Shown here: one piece after another, positions 26,227 through 38,044 of the stretch
Layout of the letters: every line of letters begins with the position of its first letter
How positions within the stretch are numbered: the stretch's first letter is position 1
Origin: Actinoalloteichus fjordicus
GTDB taxonomy: Bacteria > Actinomycetota > Actinomycetes > Mycobacteriales > Pseudonocardiaceae
Direction of reading: 5' to 3'
DNA: 64,000 nt
Assembly: GCF_001941625.1 (NCBI RefSeq)
Contig: NZ_CP016076.1
Location: forward strand, 3,162,001 to 3,226,000
Translations under genes and position numbers: made by a program
Notes under the pieces: model-generated
Databases searched by the model: none
What the model was told of the DNA's origin: nothing
What the model saw: the letters and a program-made list of their open reading frames with translations, nothing else

Positions 26227-27525
26227 TCACGCCTCCCAGGGCAGGTCGACCGTGACGACCGTGGGTCCGCCGGGCGGGCTGGACAGCGCCAGTTCGCCGT
26301 CCACGGCCCACACCCGGTCGATCAGCCCGGCCAGCCCGCCGCCCGGTGCACCGTCCACCGTGGCACCGCCCACGCCGTCGTCGGCGATTCGAATCCACAG
26401 CCGTTCGCCGTCGCGGTGCAGCCGGACGGAGGCGGTGGTGGCCTCGGAGTGCTTGGTGATGTTGGTCAGCGCCTCGGACACCACGAAGTAGGCGACGCCC
26501 TCGGTGCGGGCCGAGGGACGCGAGTCCAGCTCGACGTCCAGGCCGACGGGAACGGCGCAGCGGCTCGCGACGGCGGGCAGGGCGCCGTCCAGCCCGTGGT
26601 CGGTGAGGATCGCGGGATGCAGTCCGCGTGCCAGGTCCCGTAGCTCGGTCATCGCGGCCTTGGCCTCCTGGTGGGCCTCCGCCAAGAGCACCTCGGCGGC
26701 GGCGGTGTCCTTGCCGATCCTGGCTCGCGCCCTGGTGAGGGTCATGGTCACGGACAGCAGCCGCTGCTGGGCCCCGTCGTGCAGGTCACGCTCCAGCCGC
26801 CTGCGCTCGGCCTCGGCGGCGTCGACCATCCGGAGCCTGCGCTCCCGAAGCTCCTCGACCTGTCGGCGCAGCGCCCGCATCTTGTTGCGAAGCACCATCC
26901 TTCGCAGCAGCAGCACCTCAATCATGGCGAATCGCCGGGCCAGCCAACCGCTCACGACGAGCCCGACCACCCCGCCGCCGAGGCTCAGGACGATCTGCCT
27001 GCTGTCCGCACCACCGGACGCGACGAGCAGCACGCCGTGGCCGAGGTAGGCCGTCGAAGCCGAGAGGGCGAACAGCAGCACGGCACCGGAGGTGATCCCC
27101 CACCCCACCTGGACGAGGGTGTAGGCCAGTGCGGTCAGCGCCCGTCGATTCAGCCCGCGCCGCAGCAGACCCTGCCGCCGTGTCCTCGGGACGAGGTCGT
27201 CCTCCGGCAGCCGTTCCCGGTCCAGCCCGGTGAGGTCGAGTCCGAGGACGGCGCTGATCCGATGCAGCTCGATCCACTCCACGCCCAGTGCCGCCCAGCA
27301 GGCCGCCGCGGCGATCGGGATGCCGACGAACAGCAGCGGGACCAAGAGCACGCCGAGGGCGAACACGAGCAGGACCACCAGGTAGCACAGGGACAGCGCG
27401 AGCGTGGTCAGGCAGTGGACGATCGCCACGAGACTGTCCAGGACGCCGCGGGCGCCCGTGCCGGGTCGTCGACTCGACCGGGCGGCGCTCTCGATCACGT
27501 GCGGCTCCTTGTCTGTGATGACCAT
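26227..27525 (-). CDS. Two-component sensor histidine kinase, HisKA_3 type
   Basis: 432 residues from ATG 27525. About four hydrophobic membrane segments occur in the first ~240 residues (for example TLALSLCYLVVLLVFALGVL). A short coiled region leads to the dimerisation/phospho-acceptor box RRRLERDLHDGAQQRLLSV, with the His in LHDG. The ATPase domain has SEALTNITKHS (N box) and ADDGVGGA (G1). There is no large extracellular sensor, as in intramembrane-sensing kinases. It forms an operon with the regulator, 4-base gap. Confidence 0.93.
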   Translation of the reverse strand: MVITDKEPHVIESAARSSRRPGTGARGVLDSLVAIVHCLTTLALSLCYLVVLLVFALGVLLVPLLFVGIPIAAAACWAALGVEWIELHRISAVLGLDLTGLDRERLPEDDLVPRTRRQGLLRRGLNRRALTALAYTLVQVGWGITSGAVLLFALSASTAYLGHGVLLVASGGADSRQIVLSLGGGVVGLVVSGWLARRFAMIEVLLLRRMVLRNKMRALRRQVEELRERRLRMVDAAEAERRRLERDLHDGAQQRLLSVTMTLTRARARIGKDTAAAEVLLAEAHQEAKAAMTELRDLARGLHPAILTDHGLDGALPAVASRCAVPVGLDVELDSRPSARTEGVAYFVVSEALTNITKHSEATTASVRLHRDGERLWIRIADDGVGGATVDGAPGGGLAGLIDRVWAVDGELALSSPPGGPTVVTVDLPWEA

Positions 27526-27567
27526 CGTGAATCTAGAGGCGGGTGGGACGGCCGGACAGCGGGGAGG

Positions 27568-27613
27568 CACCACAGGTGGGGTGGTGGTAGCACCACCCCG
27601 CCTTGGGGTGGTG
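27568..27613. repeat. Alternating inverted repeats upstream of the histidine kinase gene
   Basis: GGGGTGGTG at 27578-27586, its complement CACCACCCC at 27591-27599, and GGGGTGGTG again at 27605-27613, with a further CACCAC at 27568-27573. The middle copy can pair with either neighbour. It lies 43-88 bases upstream of the kinase ATG. It could be a multi-half-site operator or a two-state leader. The rest of 27526-27901 shows no gene. Confidence 0.7.
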
Positions 27614-27901
27614 TCGTCATCGACCAGGAACCTCTGCCGCTCATAGCGTTTCCCTGGAGCCGGTGAGGGGAGCGAACAGATGATCGGGTTGCGAGAGCGC
27701 ACCGAGGAGGGCTGTTCCGGCGAGGCACGCGCGGTCGATCCGACGGAGCGGGCCTGGCGTCGGGTCGGGCCGGGCGGAACCGCCGAGTGGTTGCCGCACC
27801 AGGACGGCGCGGGCGACAGACGGACGACGACGCCGTCGGTCCGGTCTGGGTGGGAAGCAGGCTCTGCGGCCTCGTCGTCACCCGGCGGCGCGCCAGGACC
27901 G

Positions 27902-28165
27902 ATGAAGGGAGCGGAAACCGCGTCCCGACGCGCCCCCGCCGTGATGTTGCTGATCGCAGCGGTCCTTCTGATGTATCAGGATCAGCCGTTCGCCCTCCTG
28001 TACGGGGCGGCGACCTGGCTGGGCGCGCTGGTCGCTCCGGGTGCGGGCGGCACCGATCAGGGCTGGTGGGTGTTGGTGTTCGGCATGGACCTGCCGGAAC
28101 TCGCGTTCACCGGCCTGCCGCTGGCGGCGCTGCTGCTCTATGCGGTTCTCACCCGGCGCCGTTGA
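27902..28165 (+). CDS. Small two-helix membrane protein
   Basis: 87 residues from ATG 27902 (the frame is open further upstream but with Pro/Gly/Ser-rich, unstructured coding). Two hydrophobic segments, APAVMLLIAAVLLMYQDQPF and ELAFTGLPLAALLLYAVLT, flank a Gly/Trp-rich loop; it ends in TRRR. Family not recognised. It diverges from the histidine kinase gene, with the inverted-repeat cluster in between, so it could be controlled by the same system. Confidence 0.6.
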   Translation: MKGAETASRRAPAVMLLIAAVLLMYQDQPFALLYGAATWLGALVAPGAGGTDQGWWVLVFGMDLPELAFTGLPLAALLLYAVLTRRR

Positions 28166-28428
28166 CGGATCACTCCTGGGGGCCTGCCGTCGTCGGGGCC
28201 CGTGCCGCAGGGCCGACCGTCGCGCCACCCCGTGTCGGCGGCATGCCGGACCGGCCTGCTCCGCCCGTCCCGCCGACTGCCGCGCAGCGGGCCACCACGA
28301 CCGCCTGCCTGCGCCGCGCCCGCCGGTCGGGTCTCGCCTCTCGCGTCAGCCGTGGTCGGCGGCGCGGGCCGACGTCGCCGCATCACGCGGGCCTCATCGT
28401 CACCGAGGCCGGTATGACATCGCCGTCC

Positions 28429-29427
28429 TCAGCGCACCTTGTTGAGTACCGCGAGGGCGTCTCGCACGGCCAGCCCCACCTCGTGACGTGCCCGGATCGC
28501 GGCTCGGGCCTCGGCGTCGAGCCGGGTCTCCGCGGGCAGCCCCGTCGATCGACGGGCCCGCTGCTGATCCACCTGCCAGGCCAGCACCTGCTCGTACACC
28601 GGGGAACCCCGATCCAGCGCCACCTCGTGGCCCGCCTCGGCCTCGGCCAGCGCTCTGCGCAGGGCCTCGGAGTCGTTCAGTCCTGCGCCCTCGGCCATGC
28701 CCCGGACCAGTTCGATCAGCTCACCGCGTGACGTCGGCCTGCTCTTCTCCGCAAGCCTGGCCGCCGCCTCGGGGGCGTGCGGCTCGAGGGCGGCGAGTCG
28801 CAGCGACGGACGGGCGTCGGGTAGCGGAGCGTGGAAGGGCACGGTGAGCAGATGTCCGGTGGTGTCGGCCTCCGTCAGTCGCACACCGGTCAGGCGTTCG
28901 ACGAGTGCCAGCGCCGCCGAGTCCGGGTCGACGGCGGGAGCCGCGGCGCCTCGGCCCTGGTCGTGCAGGCCGACCGAGGCCATCGCATCCACCAGGGCGT
29001 CCGGCTCGGCGCCCCAGCGGCGGTCGGGGGCGAGCTGGTCGAAGCAGGTGCGCACCACGCCGTCCACCGCGTGCGTGATCTGACCGGTGTCTCCCGCATC
29101 CCGGAACACCGACACGGCCTCCCCGCCGGTCGAGAGACCCCGCAGCACCTCCCGCCGGGTGCCCTGGAAGCCGTCGATCTCCATCAGCACCGTCCAGGAG
29201 CCGAGCCGCACCGCGCGCGCCACCTCGGGGTAGCCCAGGTCGAAGGACCTGGTCAGCTCAAGCCCTCGCTCCTGGGTCGCCACGACGATGTCGTCCTCGA
29301 CGCCGCCGAGCAGGCACAGGGCCTGCTCGGGCAGCGTCTCGCGCACGAAGGAGAAGCAGAACCCCGGCCTGCCGCCCGTTCCGGCGGGCCAGCTGTGCTC
29401 GGCCTGGGTTCTGGTCTCGTCGTTCAT
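28429..29427 (-). CDS. DUF6461-like hypothetical protein
   Basis: 332 residues. The N-terminal half (CFSFVRETLPEQALCLLGG, then SWTVLMEIDGFQGTRREVL) resembles DUF6461, a family common in actinomycetes. The C-terminal third is helical, Ala/Glu-rich and charged, without known motifs. No signal peptide or membrane helix. Function unknown. It lies on the same strand as, and 82 bases downstream of, the DHA2 exporter gene. Confidence 0.68.
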   Translation of the reverse strand: MNDETRTQAEHSWPAGTGGRPGFCFSFVRETLPEQALCLLGGVEDDIVVATQERGLELTRSFDLGYPEVARAVRLGSWTVLMEIDGFQGTRREVLRGLSTGGEAVSVFRDAGDTGQITHAVDGVVRTCFDQLAPDRRWGAEPDALVDAMASVGLHDQGRGAAAPAVDPDSAALALVERLTGVRLTEADTTGHLLTVPFHAPLPDARPSLRLAALEPHAPEAAARLAEKSRPTSRGELIELVRGMAEGAGLNDSEALRRALAEAEAGHEVALDRGSPVYEQVLAWQVDQQRARRSTGLPAETRLDAEARAAIRARHEVGLAVRDALAVLNKVR

Positions 29428-29509
29428 CTGCGTGTTCTCCAGGATCGCGGTGGCCGGTCGGCACCGGCCCGCCAAGGCGTGGTCGTGCGCGAGGATAGTG
29501 CCGACTGGA

Positions 29510-31956
<2,447 letters not shown>

Positions 31957-31967
31957 GACGTCAAGCG

Positions 31968-31998
31968 TGCACGACATGCAGATTCTGCACAACCTGCA
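31968..31998. promoter_or_regulatory. Probable TetR operator: four TGCA boxes at exact 9-bp spacing
   Basis: TGCA begins at 31968, 31977, 31986 and 31995, 12-42 bases upstream of the tetR ATG. The central pair forms the palindrome TGCAGA-T-TCTGCA (31977-31989). Spacing near one helical turn puts all boxes on roughly one face of the DNA. The rest of 31999-32248 contains no recognisable gene. Confidence 0.65.
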
Positions 31999-32248
31999 AA
32001 TCTCACCCTAATGAGTGAGTGCGAACACGTTGTGGGGGCTGATTGACCAGGTCTCGGCCGATCTGGTGGCACTCTGTCGCATCTACGGTGGGGTGCCTCG
32101 GCCGTTCGTGGCGGCTGCTCGTCCGGCTCGGCGCAGAACGACCTCGGCTCGACCCAGTGGAGTTCCGATGCGGCCGGGCGGTGGTTGGCTCGCGACGGCC
32201 CCGCGGTCCGTGCAGACGTCGGCCACCGGCGGGGCCCTGCGGGGCGGG

Positions 32249-33250
32249 TCAGACCTCAGCGGTCGGCGGCGCCTCGGGGCGGGCGGGCAGCAGGCGGGGG
32301 ATCGCGCGGACGTAGACCACCATGCCCACCACCTCCACCAGGGTCTGTGCGACCACGACCAACGCCGCGACGGCCAGCGCGTCGGGCAGCGCCAGTGCCA
32401 GGGGCAGCACGACAAGGGAGTTCCTGGTCGCGCCGCTGAACACGACCGCCCGGCCGGACCGCGCGTCCAGCCGGAAGAGCCGGACCACGGCGAGCCCGGC
32501 GAAGGGCATCGCCACCAGGAAGGCCAGGTAGAACGGCACCACGACGATCACGCCTGCGAGATCGCCGCTGAGGGCAGGCACCTGCGAGGCCACCACCGTC
32601 GCCAGGGTCGCCGCCATCAGCGGCACCATCGCGGCGCTCGCGCCTGCCTGGACGGCCTGCCCGGCGGGCCTGCGAGCGGCCCAGGCCTGCGTGAGCCAGG
32701 CCGCCGCGAGGGGGATGACGATCAACACGACGAACGCCTGCACGAACGGTCCGACCTCCACCACATCGGCGAGGTCCGGGCCGAGGAACAGCAGGAGGAA
32801 CAGCGGCAGCAGCGCCATCTGCAGCACCAGCAGCAGCGGCGTGGCCGCCAGCAGTCGTCGGCCGCTGCCGCCCGCCAGGCCGCAGAACACGATCACGTAA
32901 TCCACGCACGGGGTCAGCAGCACCAGCAGCACGCCGAGGCGGATCGCCTGGTCGGCGGGCAGCAGCAGGAACATCGCGGCGACCACCAGCGGCACCACTG
33001 CGAAGTTCACCACCAGCGTGGCGGCGAGGAAGCGTCCTGCCCGGAAGGACCGCAGCAGTTCGGTCGAGGGCACCTGAAGGAAGGTCACGTACAGCAGGGC
33101 GCCCAGCACCGGGTTGATCGCGTGTTCCAGCGGAGGCCCGACGGAGGGGACGGTCCAGCCTGCGATCGCGCCCGCCGCCATCGCCGTCAGATAGACGGCG
33201 ACCTGGTGCCGCTCCATCCGCGCGACCAGTACTGCCGCATCTCCTGCCAC
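32249..33250 (-). CDS. Arsenite efflux permease (Acr3)/bile acid:sodium symporter superfamily protein
   Basis: 333 residues with about ten membrane segments. GVLLVLLTPCVDYVIVFCGL contains the helix-4 Cys conserved in Acr3 arsenite transporters. SGATRNSLVVLPLALALP matches a later Acr3-type signature. No ArsR or ArsC gene lies beside it, so an arsenic role is likely but not proven. GTG 33250 has GAGGAG about 8 bases upstream; ATG 33217 is an alternative. Confidence 0.82.
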   Translation of the reverse strand: MAGDAAVLVARMERHQVAVYLTAMAAGAIAGWTVPSVGPPLEHAINPVLGALLYVTFLQVPSTELLRSFRAGRFLAATLVVNFAVVPLVVAAMFLLLPADQAIRLGVLLVLLTPCVDYVIVFCGLAGGSGRRLLAATPLLLVLQMALLPLFLLLFLGPDLADVVEVGPFVQAFVVLIVIPLAAAWLTQAWAARRPAGQAVQAGASAAMVPLMAATLATVVASQVPALSGDLAGVIVVVPFYLAFLVAMPFAGLAVVRLFRLDARSGRAVVFSGATRNSLVVLPLALALPDALAVAALVVVAQTLVEVVGMVVYVRAIPRLLPARPEAPPTAEV

Positions 33251-34055
33251 GTCGAGAACTCCTCGTTCGCCGTCCGGCCTGCTGCCGGGCGGATGATCCG
33301 TCCCGGCGCCGATCGACGTTCGACCCTGGTCGGGTCATCCGGTGCTCGGCTGGTGTTTCGCCGCGTCGGTCGACGGCGGCCGTGGTGACGCAGGGGGATG
33401 TGTCCGCCGCCGTCTCCTCGCCGCGCTCGCCTCCACAGTCGATGTCTGATCCGGCTCCGCGCCGGGCCTGCGTGTGGAGGGTAGAGCGCCGGGATCATCC
33501 GGGGTCCGAGCGCTGGAGGGGCCGTGCGGGGCGGCGCGACCGATCGTCGGCCGACACGATGATCCCCATTGCTTCAGCGATGATGAAAATTAATGCGAAG
33601 GATCACCCGTGATCAGCTTCGCCAACGACACGGCTCGCGAGACGACGCCGCGCACTACGGAGACTGCGACCTTCTCGGTCGCCCGGCCGCTCGCTGCGAT
33701 GCACACGGTCGGCACGGCCGCGCTGGCCCCGCAGGGGCGGCCGAGCGGGTCGCCGCCTACGTCGAGGCCGGGGCCGACGAGCTCGGTTTCGCGGTCGACG
33801 GCGGCGACTACCTGCGTCAGGTGGAGTTGATCGCCGAGATTCGCTCCCGACTCTGACTCCGGGTCTCGCCAGGGCCTCGCCCCGGGCGGTCGCCGAGATC
33901 CGGCCTGCCTCCCGACGGGATGCGGCTGATCGGTCCGACCGACTGCGCCCGGACCCGGCTCGCCGTGACGAGTTCGAGGACGGCGACGACCAGATCGCGG
34001 GACGGCGGTCGACCCGGCAGCCTGGTCGTCGCCCGTCGCGCATAGGGTCGAACGC
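33251..34055. other. 805-base region without an intact gene
   Basis: It holds the luciferase-like fragment annotated at 33728 and an unusually AT-rich patch (about 33560-33610, including ATGAAAATTAATGCGAAGG). Nothing else is recognisable. Confidence 0.5.
33728..33856 (+). pseudogene. C-terminal remnant resembling a luciferase-like monooxygenase
   Basis: The last ~43 codons read AERVAAYVEAGADELGF followed by AVDGGDYLRQVELIAEIRSR and a stop, like the C-terminus of a luciferase-like flavin or F420 oxidoreductase. The sequence 5' of it is not family-like and no start is convincing, so I read it as a leftover of a deleted gene. Confidence 0.4.
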
Positions 34056-35294
34056 ATGGAAACCTGGTCGTCGGCCCCGGTGCCCGCCCTGCCCGGCACA
34101 CCTCGTCCCCTGCGGCTCTACGACACCGCCTCGGCGCAGGTGCGACCCACCGCGCCGTCCGCGACCGCCCGGATGTACGTCTGCGGCATCACTCCGTACG
34201 ACGCGACGCATCTGGGTCACGCCGCCACCTACCTGACCTTCGATCTGGTGCACCGGATCTGGCTCGACAACGGTCACGACGTCCATTACGTGCAGAACGT
34301 CACCGACGTCGACGACCCGCTGCTGGAGCGGGCGATCCGGGACCAGACGGACTGGGTGGTCCTCGCCATGCGCGAGACGGCGTTGTTCCGCGAGGACATG
34401 GAGGCCCTGCGAGTCCTGCCGCCCCGGCACTACATCGGCGCGGTGGAGTCGGTGCCAGAGATCTCGGAGGCCGTGCTCGAACTCCTGGCCTCCGGAGCGG
34501 CCTACCGAGTCGACGACGAGGAGTACCCGGACGTCTACTTCGACCACCGCGCCAGCGGGCATTTCGGCTACGAGTCGAACTACGACGAGGCGCAGATGCT
34601 CGGCTTCTTCGCAGAGCGCGGCGGCGACCCGGATCGCAAGGGCAAGCGGCACCCCCTGGACGCCTTGCTGTGGCGGACGGCCCGGCCGGACGAGCCGTCC
34701 TGGGAGTCCGAGCTGGGGCCGGGCAGGCCCGGCTGGCACGTCGAGTGCTCGGTGATCGCCCGCAGACATCTCGGCATGGGCTTCGACGTCCAGGGCGGCG
34801 GCTCGGACCTGATCTTCCCGCATCACGAGTACAGCGCCGCCCACGCGGAGGCGTTGACCGGTGAGCGGCCGTTCGCCCGGCACTACTCCCATACCGGCAT
34901 GGTGGGCCTGGACGGCGAGAAGATGTCCAAGTCGCGTGGCAACCTCGTGTTCGTGTCCCGGCTTCGTGGTGACGGCGTCGACATGGCGGCGTTGCGGCTG
35001 GCCCTGTTGGACTCGCACTACCGCAGCGACCGGATGTGGACCGACGCGGTGCTCGACGCAGGCCGGGCGCGCGCCGAGCGGTGGCGTGCTGCGGTCGCGC
35101 TGGCCGAGGGGCCGCCTGCCGAGCCCGTCCTGGCTCGCCTGCGGGATCACCTCTCCGATGATCTCGACACGCCGAGGGCATTGGCCGCGCTCGACGCCTG
35201 GGCCGACGGGGCCCTGACCCGCCGAGGCACCGACCCGGCCGCGCCTGCGCTGATCAGACAGTCCGTCGACGCGTTGCTCGGCGTCGCCCTGTAA
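34056..35294 (+). CDS. mshC: Cysteine:1D-myo-inositol 2-amino-2-deoxy-alpha-D-glucopyranoside ligase (MshC)
   Basis: 412 residues, the usual MshC length. It is a class I aminoacyl-tRNA-synthetase-like enzyme that joins cysteine to GlcN-Ins in mycothiol synthesis. The HIGH equivalent is [14 protein letters not shown] is present as [10 protein letters not shown]. Zinc ligands are Cys43 ([10 protein letters not shown]), Cys in WHVECSVIA and His in FPHHEYS. It lacks the tRNA-binding C-terminal domain of CysS. It shows that the host makes mycothiol. Confidence 0.96.
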   Translation: METWSSAPVPALPGTPRPLRLYDTASAQVRPTAPSATARMYVCGITPYDATHLGHAATYLTFDLVHRIWLDNGHDVHYVQNVTDVDDPLLERAIRDQTDWVVLAMRETALFREDMEALRVLPPRHYIGAVESVPEISEAVLELLASGAAYRVDDEEYPDVYFDHRASGHFGYESNYDEAQMLGFFAERGGDPDRKGKRHPLDALLWRTARPDEPSWESELGPGRPGWHVECSVIARRHLGMGFDVQGGGSDLIFPHHEYSAAHAEALTGERPFARHYSHTGMVGLDGEKMSKSRGNLVFVSRLRGDGVDMAALRLALLDSHYRSDRMWTDAVLDAGRARAERWRAAVALAEGPPAEPVLARLRDHLSDDLDTPRALAALDAWADGALTRRGTDPAAPALIRQSVDALLGVAL

Positions 35295-35489
35295 CGCACC
35301 CTGGCCGCCGTCGCATCTGTTCGCTTCGGCGGGACCCTCGCCGGCCCGGAGCCAGGTCACCGCAGGCCGGGCAGGGCGGTCGTGCCGCGCCTTGACACCG
35401 GGCGAGGTGCGGGCTGCGGCGAGGAGCACCTACCTCGCGGTGTCAGGGCCTCGGGACGGCAGCGGAGGTGTCACCCTCGGTGTTTTCGA

Positions 35490-36206
35490 TCATTCGGCCT
35501 CGCGACCCTCCGTCGTGGGCGGCCGGGGCGGGGCGCCTGCCGAGGCGACGGCGGACGCGGCCAGCGCGTCGGTGACCGCCGAGTCCGGGTCGGCCTCGAT
35601 GACCTCCTCGGGGCTCTTGAACAGCGCGGTCATCATCGCGGGCAGCCGGGCGCCGGTCTCACGGAGATACCCGAAGCGGGTACCGCCCGGGTTGGTCTGG
35701 CCGGACTCGTGCGGAACGCCGTGGACGTCGAGCCCGGCCGACCTGCACAGGGCCACCGCGCGGGGCAGGTGGAACCGCTGGCTGATCACGATCAGCTCCC
35801 GCACGCCGTAGACGTCTCGCGTGCGCACGCACGACTCCCAGGTGTCGTTGCCCGACGGGTCTTCGACGATCGCCTCCTGAGGGACACCGCGTTGGACGAG
35901 ATAGTCCCGCATCGTGCCCGGCTCGTCGTAGTCGCCGGGGCCGACGCTGCCGCTGAGCAGCAGCACACGCACGACGCCCTCGTGGTAGAGCTCGGCCGCC
36001 ACGTCGAGCCGCCCGGCGAGCAGCCGGGACGGTCTGCCCTCTGGACGCACGCCCGCACCGAGGACCAGCGCGACATCCGTCTCCGGTGCGTCGTCGGGGT
36101 CGACGATCCGGCCTGCGCTGCTGCCGTAGGCCCAGGCCGCGGGGGTGCCCAGCAGTACCGCCAGGGCGGCTGTGCCCGCCAGTGCCCATCGCCAACGCCG
36201 TCGCAT
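35490..36206 (-). CDS. SanA/YdcF family DUF218 protein, membrane-anchored
   Basis: 238 residues. One N-terminal membrane helix (WALAGTAALAVLLGTPAAWA) is followed by the DUF218 domain: VALVLGAGVRPEGRPSRLLA, VLLLSGSVGPGDYDEPGTMR, NDTWESCVRTRDVYGV and LIVISQRFHLPRAVALC. SanA is linked to envelope integrity and vancomycin exclusion in enterobacteria; the molecular role is unknown. A partial copy of this gene lies at 38512. Confidence 0.9.
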   Translation of the reverse strand: MRRRWRWALAGTAALAVLLGTPAAWAYGSSAGRIVDPDDAPETDVALVLGAGVRPEGRPSRLLAGRLDVAAELYHEGVVRVLLLSGSVGPGDYDEPGTMRDYLVQRGVPQEAIVEDPSGNDTWESCVRTRDVYGVRELIVISQRFHLPRAVALCRSAGLDVHGVPHESGQTNPGGTRFGYLRETGARLPAMMTALFKSPEEVIEADPDSAVTDALAASAVASAGAPPRPPTTEGREAE

Positions 36207-36756
36207 GGTGCCCGCCCCTCGTGAGAAGTCCTACGAGATCGATTAAACCCATGCCCGTTCGTTCGCGCTCTGTGTGCCTGGCGACATTCATGATCTTGTG
36301 CGGACCGCGGGCTGCGGATGGTCGGGCAGGCACGCCCGGTGGGTGTGCGTGCTCGTGCGGTGTCGCCGCCGATCCGACCGGCCCGGCTGCCGGCAGGACT
36401 ACCCTGGAACTCGGCCGGGTCGACGGTGCCGGAGCCCGGTGCGTCGGATGTCTTCTCGGCGAAAGACGGGACTGTCGGCGTCGGCGCGGGCGGTCCGCCC
36501 GAGGCGGGTCGAATCGCGTGCGGGCTGCGCGAGGTCCCGCCCGCCCAGACCGCGCTGCCGGGCCCGGGGCGGTGTGCCGACGGCAGGCCGCCGGTGGGAC
36601 GACGACCACTGGTGCTTCCGGCCGCACGCGGCGTGTCACCCGGGTGACAACGATCGCCGACCGTAGCCGGCTCGGCAACACAGGGCAGACCATGGAGATC
36701 TTCTGCTCATCCCCCCGGCCGGCCAGGCCGATAAGCGAGGGGTTGGTTCACCTGCG
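36207..36756. other. Divergent intergenic region sanA-like/ybdK-like
   Basis: 550 bases. It begins with a slightly AT-richer promoter-like patch (GAGATCGATTAAACCC near 36236). No protein family, RNA or repeat is recognisable. Confidence 0.4.
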
Positions 36757-38007
36757 ATGACGTTCACAGCGGACGGCCGACGGATCACGCCCATCGCCAC
36801 CGGTGCCAACGGTGGCCTTTCGGGTGGACTCCCTGTTCAGCGACCGCCGTCGGTGGAACCGCTCACCTTCGGTGTCGAGGAGGAGTTCTTCCTCGTCGAC
36901 AGCCGTACGGGGCGGTGCACCACGGGGGCTGCCGAAGTACTTCGGACGGCGCGTGCGGGGGAGGTCGAGTACGCGGCCGAGATCACCGAGTTCCAGGTGG
37001 AGTCGGTCTCCCCGGTGTGCCGGACCGCCGACGAGCTGGCGGGGCGCCTGGGCCAGGGCCGTCGAGAACTGGTCGCCGCCGCGCAGCGGGCGGGACAGAC
37101 GTTACTGGCCTGCGGCGTGCCGATTCACGAGCCGAGCCTCCCGTACGCGCTCACCGAGACCCGTCGGTACCGACGCATCGCCCATGAGCTGGGCGGAGTC
37201 ATGGAGAGCCTGCTCACCTGCGGCTGTCATGTGCACATCGGGATGCCCGACCTCGATCACGCGGTCGCGGTGAGCGATCAGCTCCGCGCCTTCCTGCCGG
37301 GTCTGCTCGCCCTGAGCGCCAATTCGCCGTACTTCCGAGGGCGCGACTCCGGACACGCCAGCTGGCGCAGCGTCCTGTGGCGGCAGGTGCCCTCCGGCGG
37401 CCCGCCGCCGATGTTCGGCTCGGTGGCGGAGTACCAGGCTGCGGTGCGGGAGCTGTTGCGCTCGGGTGCCGCGCTGGACCAGGGGATGGTCTATTGGATG
37501 ATCCGGCCCTCCTCTCATCTGCCCACCATCGAGATCCGCGTGGCCGACGTCATGCCCACCGTCGAGGACGCGGTGCTCTTCGCGCTGGTCGTGCGGGGCC
37601 TGGCCGCGACCGCGCTGGCCAGGATCGACGCAGGCCTGCCCGCGCCGCCTGCCGCCGATTCGACGCTGCGGCTCGCGCTCTGGCGGGCCGCGCGCGACGG
37701 GGTGGACGGCATGGGCCTCGATCCGGCGACCGGGGAGCTGCTGCCCGCGAGACTGTTGATCGACCGGATGCTCGCCTGGGCACGGCCCGGACTGGTCGCG
37801 ATGGGCGACGAGCTCCTCGTGGCGGAGCTGCTCGCCTCGGTTCGGCGGCGGGGTTCGGCGGCCGCCCGCCAGCGCGCCGCCTTCGGCAGGCGGGGGTCCT
37901 CTCGGGATCTCGTCGACTTGCTGGCGGGCCGGGCCGCGACGGCGGACGAGGAGCAGGCGGCCCTGCGGCGCCGCCGGACTGAGGAGTCCGCAGCGCCGAT
38001 CGACTAG
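36757..38007 (+). CDS. YbdK-type carboxylate-amine ligase (glutamate-cysteine ligase GCS2 family)
   Basis: 416 residues with the GCS2 signatures. LTFGVEEEFFLVDSRTG is the metal/ATP site. CGCHVHIGMPD carries conserved His residues. MIRPSSHLPTIEIRVADVMP carries the Arg/Glu of the active site. YbdK proteins ligate glutamate to amines or cysteine weakly; the actinomycete substrates are mostly unknown. A ~35-residue N-terminal extension precedes the domain. GGTTGGTTCACCTGCG before the ATG contains no clear ribosome-binding site. Confidence 0.9.
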   Translation: MTFTADGRRITPIATGANGGLSGGLPVQRPPSVEPLTFGVEEEFFLVDSRTGRCTTGAAEVLRTARAGEVEYAAEITEFQVESVSPVCRTADELAGRLGQGRRELVAAAQRAGQTLLACGVPIHEPSLPYALTETRRYRRIAHELGGVMESLLTCGCHVHIGMPDLDHAVAVSDQLRAFLPGLLALSANSPYFRGRDSGHASWRSVLWRQVPSGGPPPMFGSVAEYQAAVRELLRSGAALDQGMVYWMIRPSSHLPTIEIRVADVMPTVEDAVLFALVVRGLAATALARIDAGLPAPPAADSTLRLALWRAARDGVDGMGLDPATGELLPARLLIDRMLAWARPGLVAMGDELLVAELLASVRRRGSAAARQRAAFGRRGSSRDLVDLLAGRAATADEEQAALRRRRTEESAAPID

Positions 38008-38044
38008 AGTGCTGGACGTTTGTCCAGGATTCAGGAGCGTCGCC

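Noticed and set aside
36086-36760. Plus-strand open frame between the DUF218 and YbdK-like genes
   Set aside because: Arg/Gly/Pro-rich, overlaps the DUF218 gene on the other strand, no ribosome-binding site or domain.
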